Below are positions 17,572-25,900 of a stretch of DNA of 64,000 bases, in pieces (the stretch's first letter is position 1; every line of letters starts with the position of its first letter). The DNA is from Bin87 sp965222895 (GTDB lineage: Bacteria; Chloroflexota; Dehalococcoidia; Lucifugimonadales; UBA3495). The notes under the pieces are model-generated. The model was given only the letters and a program-made list of their open reading frames with translations, did no database searches and was not told where the DNA came from. The position numbers and the translations under genes were made by a program. The DNA lies in contig CBDCVB010000001.1 in NCBI GenBank assembly GCA_965222895.1, forward strand, positions 1,482,545-1,546,544. Reading direction: 5' to 3'.

Positions 17572-17579
17572 CCTCTATG
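17572..17579 (+). repeat. 8-bp target duplication CCTCTATG (left copy)
   Basis: CCTCTATG directly precedes the left terminal repeat at 17580. The identical CCTCTATG at 19311-19318 directly follows the right terminal repeat. Keeping only one copy restores the reading frame of transposase D. Confidence 0.9.
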
Positions 17580-17597
17580 TAGGATTGTTCAAGTAGG

Positions 17598-17858
17598 AAG
17601 TTCCGTGACGGTTTTCGTAATCGTCACAGTCTACCCTACCTGAGCGAGCCTATCAGCCTCAGTCCGATGAAAGGAGTTGCAATAAATCGGACTACGCGCC
17701 GACACGCTGAAAGCACCCCGGGATGATCTCCCAGTCCCCTGCCCTGCAGCTACGTGCCGACACATTGGCGAGGGAGCCTCCTCAGATTCACACTCCTGTT
17801 TCTCTGGACTTTACACTCCGGGTTTACCTCCCCAACTCACCACCAATAGAGGAATACC
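17598..17858 (+). ncRNA. Candidate omega RNA leader of iscB
   Basis: The 261 nt before iscB hold no reading frame but several possible stems: GTGACG/CGTCAC (17605-17627), CTGAG/CTCAG, GTCCGAT/ATCGGAC enclosing AAAGGAGTTG, and GGGA/TCCC. In IscB systems the guide-carrying omega RNA is encoded directly upstream of the gene with the guide at its 5' end, so this position fits. The fold was judged by eye only. Confidence 0.5.
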
Positions 17859-19226
17859 ATGGCCGAACGCCCAGCGCCTCACAACCGCGCCACCGTGCCG
17901 GTGCTGGACCGCAACGGACAACCCATGGCCCCAGCACGGCCTTCCCGAGTACTCCGCTGGCTGGAATCAGGCCGCGCCAACAAAGTCTGGGTCAAAGGCA
18001 TCTTTGCCGTCCAACTCAACGACCTAGACGCCACCACCGCCAGCACGGGCAATTTCGCACTCAATATGAACCCCGGCGAAACCTCCGGCATCGCCATCAC
18101 CCGTGAATCAGCAGACGGCAAATGCCGCACCATCATCGGTGTCTATGAGCACCAGCATCGTAACCAGGCCATCCACCGCGGCCTGGAAGAACGCCGGAAG
18201 CACCGACGCAACCGCCGTGAGCGCCTACGCCGACGCCCCGCACGGTTCCTCAACCGGGCCAACGCCCACACCAAGGAGCGGCTCCCACCCAGCATCCAAA
18301 GCCTGGTAGACGACACCGAAGCCGTCGTCCAGACCATGCTCCGACTCTACCCGATCAAGCGGATCAGGGGAGAGTATCTACGCTTCGACACCCAGCTCAT
18401 GCAGAACCCAGACATCAAAGGCATTGAGTACCAGCGAGGCACCCGGCACGGCTGGCAAATCCAGCACTACATCCTGCACCGCGACCAATGGCAGTGCCAG
18501 TACTGCGACCAGCCCAGTACCAACACCCATCCCCTCACCCTGGGCCACGTCATCCCCGAGTCCAAAGGTGGCCCCACCGTTGTGGGCAACCTTGTGGCCG
18601 CCTGCCAAAAGTGCAATACCAAGAAAAGCAACCAGGCGCTGACCGACTTCCTGTCCAATGACCCGGAACTCATGACAAAGATACAGCAGCAGGTAGAGCA
18701 AGTCGTGCCGCTAACCAACGCGGGACACCTGAACAGTGTCATGCCAGCCATGCTCAAAGTATTGGAAAACACCGAACTCCCGGTCACCACCAGTGACGGA
18801 GTCAGCACGGCCTACACCCGACACCAGCTCAGCATACCCAAAAGCAAGGTCAACGACGCCGCCGGCCTGGATCTACCCACCGCAGTGAACAATCACTCCG
18901 GCCCCATCACCGTACTGCGCCGGCAACGCCGGCACAAAAGGCAGTCCATCAACTGCAACGACGCCGGCACACCGTACGGCACAGAGTTCCCAAGCTACAG
19001 TCGGCTACCAAGGGAAATCCAGGGTTACACAACCCCACCCGCGCACAGCGCCGGCCCACGCCGCATCAAGCATCACAGCGGCCAGACCTACACCAGGCGC
19101 GCCACCCTGGGACTAAAACGTCCGAGAGTCAAGATCAGATTCGAGGGGCATCCAGAGGTATCAGCGAAACCGGAGCCGGCCAGAATAGTTGCCCCCGGCA
19201 GTCGCTGGACCGTAGCAACACGATAA
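17859..19226 (+). CDS. iscB: IscB-like RNA-guided nuclease homologue, active sites altered
   Basis: 455 codons without a stop; AGAGGAATACC precedes the ATG. Order of domains: PLMP-like start (VPVLDRNGQPMAPARPSRV), RuvC-I, an Arg-rich bridge helix (RRKHRRNRRERLRRR, near residue 110), RuvC-II (GEYLRFDTQLMQNP), HNH (CQYCD, LGHVIPESKGG, CQKCN) and RuvC-III. RuvC-I reads NMNPGETSG where the family has D-P-G; the HNH first Asp is Gly (LGHVIP); the RuvC-III His is Lys (KSKVNDAA). The conserved C-terminal RGxRTGD block is deleted. It probably cannot cut with RuvC and may be crippled in HNH, but could still bind guide RNA and DNA. It could equally be decaying without stops. Confidence 0.85.
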   Translation: MAERPAPHNRATVPVLDRNGQPMAPARPSRVLRWLESGRANKVWVKGIFAVQLNDLDATTASTGNFALNMNPGETSGIAITRESADGKCRTIIGVYEHQHRNQAIHRGLEERRKHRRNRRERLRRRPARFLNRANAHTKERLPPSIQSLVDDTEAVVQTMLRLYPIKRIRGEYLRFDTQLMQNPDIKGIEYQRGTRHGWQIQHYILHRDQWQCQYCDQPSTNTHPLTLGHVIPESKGGPTVVGNLVAACQKCNTKKSNQALTDFLSNDPELMTKIQQQVEQVVPLTNAGHLNSVMPAMLKVLENTELPVTTSDGVSTAYTRHQLSIPKSKVNDAAGLDLPTAVNNHSGPITVLRRQRRHKRQSINCNDAGTPYGTEFPSYSRLPREIQGYTTPPAHSAGPRRIKHHSGQTYTRRATLGLKRPRVKIRFEGHPEVSAKPEPARIVAPGSRWTVATR

Positions 19227-19310
19227 TCGCAAGAGGGTTGATCGTAAAAACGCATAAATTCACAATCCGGTACGTAATCCGTACTCGCATCCCCTACTTG
19301 AACAATCCTA

Positions 19311-19318
19311 CCTCTATG
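19311..19318 (+). repeat. 8-bp target duplication CCTCTATG (right copy)
   Basis: Second copy of the insertion-site duplication, immediately outside the right terminal repeat of the iscB element. Confidence 0.9.
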
Positions 19319-19900
19319 GGAGGCCGCATATCCCCGAGCAACTGCTTGGAACTCTCGTCGAAACACACCACCGGACGCTCCGGGTCGTAGGCTTCATGGT
19401 AAAGGTCCAGCACGTCCTCCATCCGGGCCACGAACTCTCCGCTCAGCTTGGGGATGCACCATTCCTTCCTCTGCCACGGCTTGAGTTCGTTTTTTTGAGC
19501 ATCTGGCGCACCGTCTCCAGGGAGATGCTCCCGGCAAACTCCAGCTCCACCACCTTGTCGGCCAGCAGCTGGAGCGTCCAGTTCGTGTGTCCTTCGGGCG
19601 CAGCACTGCAGGCTACGGCGACCAGGTGCGCTTCCTATCTGCCATTCAGCTTGCGCTCCCGGCCGGGTCGTGGCCGGTCGTTGATTGCGGCTTCCAGCCC
19701 CTCTTCGGCGAACCGTCTCCGTGTCCGGGCAACAGTAGCAGCGCTCAGCGAAACCGCCTCTGCCGCCGTGCGGTCTGAGAGTCCTTCATCAGCCTGCAAC
19801 AGCGCAAGGGCCCGCTTTAGCGTGCGGGCTAACGGCTTGCCTCAAGCAGAGCGGAGCGTTCCGATTGGGTTAGTTGGACTTTGTATTTGATGGCAGGCAT
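19319..19900 (-). pseudogene. IS630 transposase D, N-terminal part, decayed
   Basis: Starts ATG 19900 (MPAIKYKVQLTQSER) after AAGGAGG. The frame is lost after EASR and resumes as ARTLKRALALLQADEG with a helix-turn-helix region. TAG at 19637-19635 interrupts LNGR/EAHLVAVACS, where a Gln is usual. The first catalytic Asp is in VVCFDESSKQLL next to the iscB insertion. It was therefore inactive by at least two further mutations. Confidence 0.8.
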
Positions 19901-19982
19901 TTCCGGGTACGGCCTCCTTAAGAAGATCATACCCAAGCTTACTCAATATCTCATATTATATCCAGACTTTATTGGAACAGTA

Positions 19983-20125
19983 CTAGTACTACAACGACGG
20001 GTTGACGCGTTGCTTCGGGAACTCTACGTACTGCAGAGGCAGCAACACTGGCTGGAGATGTACATCTACGAAGGGATTGGGCAAGAATCTGGTCTCCTGA
20101 CCTAAAGCCGTCGTTGTAGTACTAG
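19983..20125. mobile_element. 143-bp MITE with 18-bp inverted ends
   Basis: CTAGTACTACAACGACGG at 19983-20000 is repeated perfectly inverted at 20108-20125. TA flanks both sides (19981-19982 and 20126-20127). The 107-nt interior carries no gene. TA target and size fit a non-autonomous IS630/Tc1-type element. It is sandwiched between IS630 D and IS630 C, sharing a TA with each. Confidence 0.8.
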
Positions 20126-20127
20126 TA

Positions 20128-21342
20128 CTCAGTCAATGCTGGAAAGGCAGGGGTAGAAACGATGGAGTTTGGCTCTGGCGTCGTGGGTGTTGAACCGCCA
20201 GTTGATGGTGGCCCCCGCTACGTTGCGTTGGGTCTCGTAGGCGGTGATCTGGCGTTGCAGGGCGTCCACGTCGGGATTTCTCCTCTTGAGGCAGGAGCGA
20301 CCCAACGCGCTGAATTCGATCTCCGCCATGTTCAGCCAACTGGCGTGTTTGGGCGTGTGGTGAAACTCCAGCCGCTTCACGATGCGCCGGGCCTCAGCAG
20401 CCGGGAAGGTATCGTAAAGGGAAGCCATGCGGTGGGTGTTCAGGTTGTCCAGTACCACCCGCACTACTGGGGCATCGGGGTAAGCCTCATCCACCAGCCA
20501 GCGCATCTGGTGGGCGCAGTCCTCCATGGTGCGGCGCTCGGTAATCGCCACGTGTCGCCAGCCCGCCAGGGGTTCGCAGGTCAGGAAGATGTTGCCCGTA
20601 CCGGCGCGGCGATATTCGTAATCCTGACGCCGCGGTGGTCCCGGTTGCACTGGGATGGGCGCCTTGGTGTCGGCCAGCAACTGGGTGGAAGTCTCATCAA
20701 ATCAGACCACTGGCCGATCGGGGTCGTAGGGCTCAGCATACAAGTCCAGCACGTCCTCCATCGCCGCCACGAATTCGCCGCCTACTTTCGGGATGCACCA
20801 CTGCTGCTTCCGCCACGGCTGGCGGACGTTTTTTGAGCCTCAACCGCACCGTCTCATGGGACAGGGACTCCACCAACCCCAACTCCACCACTCGGTCGGC
20901 CAGCAGCTGCAGGGTCCAGTGGTCGTGGCCAGCGGGCGCTGGGCTACACGCCAGGGCAATCAGGTGGGCTCGCCCTTGTCGTCAAGCTTCCGGTATCGGT
21001 TGGCCTGGACCCGATCCTGCAACACGCCATCCAAACCTTCCTCGGCGTACCGTCGTTTGGCGCGGTACACCGTGCCCTTGGACACGTCCAAAGCGGCCGC
21101 CACCTGTGGTGCGGTCCATCCCTCAACTACTTTGAGCAGGATGCGCGCTCGGGCAACGATGCGTGCCGAACTTTTGCCGCTACGTAGCAGTCGGCTCAGT
21201 TGCTCCCGCTCCTCCGGCGTCAACCGTACTGCGTATTGCTCCAGGGCCATGTTTGCCACACCTCCACACTACTCTATTTTGCAGTCAGCGTAGCATTTGT
21301 AGGCCTTTCACTAATACAAATTACAATACTGATCTGAACCAG
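20128..21342 (-). mobile_element. IS630-family element C (1215 bp), copy of element B
   Basis: Flanked by TA at 20126-20127 and 21343-21344. Sequence nearly identical to element B in inverse orientation over the whole length, including the leader before the transposase. Its insertion point is the TA at the edge of the MITE. Confidence 0.85.
20129..21259 (-). pseudogene. IS630 transposase of element C, inactivated
   Basis: Compared with element B, one G is missing in GGCGAGCCCACCTGA (LDDKGEPT stop, near 20965). The catalytic part has TGA instead of TGC in VVCFDETS (near 20697), so the catalytic frame only reopens at MLADTKAPIP. The slippery A run is also one base shorter. Both changes would prevent a full-length transposase. 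Confidence 0.85.
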
Positions 21343-21344
21343 TA

Positions 21345-21769
21345 CTAGTCAGATGGATGGAATAGAGCGTTACCTCGCGGAGACGTTAGTGCCAGCGGTG
21401 GGAGAGCGCCACCCCGCTACTCTTCCAATCCCGGTAAACTTACCCGGACAATAGGCAGTTGCCACAACGCCAGTTCCTCCCCCGCCCGTGCATCGGTGCA
21501 GCGGTCGGTCAGCGAAGGCCTCATCGCGCCAGCGAGTGATGAGTCCGCTTTGACGGAGTCAATTAGCGTTAGTCACCGCTGTTTTGCTGGCAAAGTCGTT
21601 GCCAGTTCGTAAACGGTCACTACGAGAGACCAGGGAAGCGTGTACCCTCGATTGATTTTCGGTAGGCGCGAGCATCGGCTGCCGGCGGATGGCTACCGAT
21701 CATGGTGACGCGCGAACCGGTTAACCGCTACTTCCTGGTCTTGCCTTGACGATTGTCCTTTGCGTGGTT
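21345..21769. other. Intergenic stretch, no gene seen
   Basis: 425 bp between element C and the stop of druA. Reading frames here are short and lack family-like sequence. No terminator with a T tract is obvious. Confidence 0.5.
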
Positions 21770-22981
21770 CTAACAGTCTGTCGCCGGGGTGATCATGGCG
21801 AGGATTTGTTCCCGCCGCCAGTTGTGCCAGTCGCCGTTGCGTGTGCTGCGGGGCAGCATCCAGCGTTCTCGCCAGTACTGGGCGAGTTCGTCGAATGATT
21901 CCTGGTAGTAGGCTGGTTGCTGGCTCTGGCCGCTGAGATACTCCCACGCGTTTTCGGCCAAAGGGACGGCCCATGCCTCGCGCCTGATGCCGTGGTGAAG
22001 AGCGTCGTCGCCCTTGATTCCCAGCATTTTCATAACTTGGGTGATGTTGCGCCAAGCTTCTTTTGGGCCGCCTTTACCAAACCCCATTCGTTCTTCATAA
22101 CCTTCCTGGATGAGAAATTTCTTGATTTGGGGGTAGATGTCTCTGACGGCGTTGAGTCGCACGTTGCCGTAACCGGTGGTTTCGCCCAGTCGTTGTGCCA
22201 CTTCTCGGTCTTGGTACCGGATGCGGTTGTACAGGCTGCTGCGGCCGAAGGCGCTGGTGGTGGTCAGCGTGACCAGGTGTGCGGGCAGTATCCGGCTCTC
22301 GATCTGGGTTACCGCTTCGCTGTATCTGTTCTGATAGGCTTCCCGCACTTCCCGGCTGGCGGCGGCGTAGACCGCCAGCTTGCTGGCCAAGAGGTGGTTG
22401 TACGGGGGCACTGCCCCCAGGGTGAAGATGTCCATGGTTTGGTTGACCATTTCCACCTTGCGCTCAGGGAGGTAGTCGATCTTTTGGTCCCGCAGGGGAA
22501 AGTCGATGGGCGGCGACTGCAATCCCAGGACTGCCATGACGGCGTTGTCGTGGCCGGCGTCCACGATGAGAAAGCGGAGGCGGCGTCCGTAGCCGCGGGA
22601 GTAAGGCAGGGACCAGGTGTAGCGGGCCAGGCGAAACAGGTCCTGCTGCTGGGTGTTGACCACCTGCATCAGCCGTGGGGAGATAGCCTCGGGCTTCAGG
22701 TCTGCACCATTGACGAAGAATCGCTGGCGCAAGCGCCACGCGTTTCTGGTCCACTTTTCGTGGTCCGCCAGGTGGCGTTGCCTGGCGGCTTCGTGCATTG
22801 CCCTGATGTGGTCCTTGGAGTCGCCCGGGTGGCACCGAGGCATCTCCTGTAGGGCAGCCCTGATGGTGTCGGCTAGCGACGGCGAGCGCGGGACAGCCGC
22901 CTTGTTTGTGGTCTTGCGCGGTGCCGGTTCGCGGTCTGCATATGGGGCTGCGATGTCTCCGGTCTTGATTGTTGTGGTCAT
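21770..22981 (-). CDS. druA: DUF4338 protein, DruA-like (Druantia defence)
   Basis: 403 residues. The middle and C-terminus match the DUF4338 pattern: RYTWSLPYSRGYGRRLRFL near residue 121, AVLGLQSPPIDFPLRDQKI near 150, MVNQTMDIFTLGAVPPYN near 182, and TTTSAFGRSSLYNRI near 245. DUF4338 is the DruA family of type I Druantia anti-phage systems. The start ATG overlaps the TGA of the upstream helicase gene by 4 nt (ATGA), implying translational coupling and shared function. Biochemical role in the family is unclear. No druB, druC or druD is visible, so this is a minimal or variant system. Confidence 0.75.
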   Translation of the reverse strand: MTTTIKTGDIAAPYADREPAPRKTTNKAAVPRSPSLADTIRAALQEMPRCHPGDSKDHIRAMHEAARQRHLADHEKWTRNAWRLRQRFFVNGADLKPEAISPRLMQVVNTQQQDLFRLARYTWSLPYSRGYGRRLRFLIVDAGHDNAVMAVLGLQSPPIDFPLRDQKIDYLPERKVEMVNQTMDIFTLGAVPPYNHLLASKLAVYAAASREVREAYQNRYSEAVTQIESRILPAHLVTLTTTSAFGRSSLYNRIRYQDREVAQRLGETTGYGNVRLNAVRDIYPQIKKFLIQEGYEERMGFGKGGPKEAWRNITQVMKMLGIKGDDALHHGIRREAWAVPLAENAWEYLSGQSQQPAYYQESFDELAQYWRERWMLPRSTRNGDWHNWRREQILAMITPATDC

Positions 22982-25900
22982 ATGCCTTTCATGGTCGACA
23001 TGAACTGGTCAGCTACCCAGAACGGTCTTCGTTCGATGTCGAAGGTGGTGTAGGCGGCTACACTGACGCCGGTGTCCCGGTATATGGTTTCCAACTGCTG
23101 TGAGTTGGGTCGCGCTTCCATCGGGTGGATGGGCATGATGCCGATCTGATTGCCTGCTCTGGTTTCGAAGAGGAGTGAGATGCGCTCGTGCGGGGGTGGG
23201 CGGTCCAACGCTTTCCACTCTCGCGACAGGTAGTCGGTGATCCTTTCGGTCAAGACGGGGTCGTCGACCTGGGGGGTTGGCGGTTCTGCTTGGTTCAGGA
23301 TGAACTCCAGCATCGCCATTCCCAGTTGCCGGTCCAGCAGGTGGTGGATGCGCTGGTTGGAGTAGCTGAGCAGGCAGTGGTAGCAGGCACCGTCGCAGGC
23401 TGGGTTGTCGCAGGCGCGTCCGGCGTCCAGGGCGGCTTGGACCACTTCGTGGAGGTTTTCATGGATTGACCGGGCGTAGCCGGCTCCGCCGGGCACGTCG
23501 TCGTATATGTAGGTCTCTCCTTGGATGCGTCCGTGACGGTCTGCTACCGGTCTGACTCCGGCCTGTATTTCGTCTGGGACTATTTGGAGTCGCCGTGCGG
23601 CGGCCTCTTTGATGAGAGTTCCGAAGGAGTGCCATACCGCTCTGCCCGACGGTTCCCGGATTGGGACGTCCAGGTGACCGGGCAGGTCTACGGACAGGGT
23701 GATGACTTCCGAGCTGAATTCGTGAATCAGGGATACTGTGTTGTGTTCGCCCTTCCGGTTGGAGCAGTGGTATCCGGCTCGGGGGCCTCTTCCGGCGCCG
23801 CGGTGCGGTGGCACAGGTGCTGGGTAGCGGTGGTGCGTTTCGTCTGGAGCCAGTTGGCGTCCGCACTTGGTGCAGATATTGAAGCCGTGTGTACCGTCTG
23901 CTCGTCGAGGTCCCCTGTTGCGCATGAGCAGTTGCCCTTGGGCATGGACGTGGGCGTAAAGCCGGGGAGCGAAAGACCGTTGGGGCTGTCCTTGGGCCAG
24001 GGCGCTGGCGCCCACCATCAGTTGTGCGTAGGATGAGTAGCCGGCGCGCTGTCGTCCGCTTTGGCGGTTGTACCTTACCCTGCCGTTGTTTGGTTTGGCT
24101 TGATCGACGGTGAAACCTCTGGGTCGGATTGCCGGTTCCTGACCGTCCAATGGCGCTCCGCATACTTGGCATTTCTTTGGGTAGCGCCGTTGGATCTGGA
24201 GGGTGGTCTCGGCGTGGCATTCCGGGCACTCGCACACGATGTGAGTTGGGGAGTAGTCCGGCTGGGTCGCGTTGGGGTCATAGACCGCGGCGCTGGTGTA
24301 GACGTAGGTGTCGGGGTACTTGCCGAGGATTACCTCGGCGCCGGGCGCATACTCGCTGATGGCGATTTTGAGGTCTCTACTGGTCCCGGAGTAGTAGTCC
24401 TGGGATTCGTAAGGGGCGTCTTCTTCGAATCCTTCCGGGGGTATTGCCAAAGACACCACGTCTACGGGAAAGGCGTATTTGGGCACCAGTCCCTCCACGG
24501 TTAGGGCGTCGAGCAGTTCCCGTGCTTGGGCGGGTTCTTGTGCCGCGAGGCTGTGGACTTCCTGGGGAAGTTCCCTGGCCCACTGTTGCAGTTGGCTGTG
24601 AAGCGCCGGCGAGATGATGGCTTCAGCCGATTTTCTGAGTTCCTGTCGGTTGTCCCTGATGTAACCGTACAGTTGTCGCTGACCGTCGCTGCTCACGAAG
24701 TCTGCGGTGTTTCCCCAGGTGTGGAACAGGGAACCTGCTCCGTTGTTGGGCATTCGGGTGGCGAAGAAGCCGGCCAGAATGAGGGAGCGGAAATGTCGTC
24801 GGGCGATTACCGCGTTGTCCATGTACAGTGTCGGAATTCGGGGTGGTTCGCTGACGATTTCCTTGGGACGGTGGAAGTAGTACTGGTCGTGGTTGCGGTC
24901 CAGCGCGTAGGTGACTACGGAAGCGACTGCGCTGCCGCGTCTTCCGGCCCGGCCGGCGCGCTGTTGGTAATTCGCCACGGTGGGCGCCACGTTGCGGAGT
25001 CCCACCGCCAGCAGGCTGCCGATGTCGATGCCCATCTCCATGGTGGTGGTTACGGAGAGGATGTCGATGCGGTGGTCGCCGGCTTCCTCGGTGTCGAGGA
25101 ACAGGTTCTGGAACCACCGTTCGATGTTGCGGGCTTCCTTTCGGCCCACGGCGGCGGTGTGCTCGATAGCGCGCACCGGGTAGGGGTCGGGGTAGTTCGA
25201 TGCCGGTTGGGCAAATCTGGTCATCCGGCGGTAGAAGTTCGTGATGTCATCTGCGCTCTCCGGGACGGTTTGCTGGCCGCAGCGGTAGCAGACGTTCAGG
25301 AGGGCCTCGCCCATGACGTAGCGGCAGGCGGAGCAGCGGTGGACGGTTTCGGCCATGGGGTGGAGGGTGAATTGGTCGATGCGTATGCCGTGGGGTTGCA
25401 TGCGGTCGCGGTCGCGCCCGGCCGTGGTGAGGACGCGGAATTGGGTCAACGCTTCCCATAATTGGTCGTGGGCCTGGCTCAGCCATTGGTCGGGGCTTTG
25501 TATGCTTTTTCTGGCTTGCAGCGCGTTGGCGACGGCCCGGGTGTAGCGGGCAAGTTTGTTCCTTCCGGTGATGAAGTAGCGTACGGAATTTGCTGGCGCT
25601 TTGCCGGATCCGTTGACCAGACGCCGGCGTTCCCAGTTTTGCATACGGTCGTCTCTGGGCCATTCCCAGGGGTTGGCCGGTTCCGGCGGGAACAGGACGT
25701 GGTCGGTGGCCAGGATGCGTGCTACGGTGCGGATGAACAGTTGTGATTCGGCTTCGTTCATGCCGGGAAAGGCGCCGGTTGATTCGGGCATGGCAATGTT
25801 CCAGACGCCCAGCCCTAGTGGTTCAAGCCCGAAGTCTTGTTGGTTCAGCTCACGGTTGCACATGACGTCGAAGGACGTCTGGGATTCGCGGTACACGACA

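Larger units (their letters stand above)
17580..19310 (+). mobile_element. iscB-carrying element with 18-bp inverted ends and 8-bp duplication
   Basis: Left end TAGGATTGTTCAAGTAGG (17580-17597) and right end CCTACTTGAACAATCCTA (19293-19310) are perfect inverted repeats, bounded by CCTCTATG direct repeats. Contents in order: subterminal hairpin GTGACG/CGTCAC (17605-17627), a 230-nt structured leader, iscB (17859-19226) and a right subterminal near-palindrome TACGTAATCCGTA. No DDE or Y1 transposase is present, so it moved with help supplied in trans. Known iscB carriers (IS200/IS605-like, ISC) lack terminal inverted repeats and do not duplicate their target. Confidence 0.9.
17052..19980 (-). 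mobile_element. IS630-family element D, split by the iscB element
   Basis: Flanked by TA at 17050-17051 and 19981-19982, with ends CTGTTTCAA and CTGTTCCAA as inverted repeats. Without the 1731-bp insertion and one 8-bp duplication it would be 1190 bp, a normal IS630 size. On the right it abuts a 143-bp MITE through the shared TA. Confidence 0.85.
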
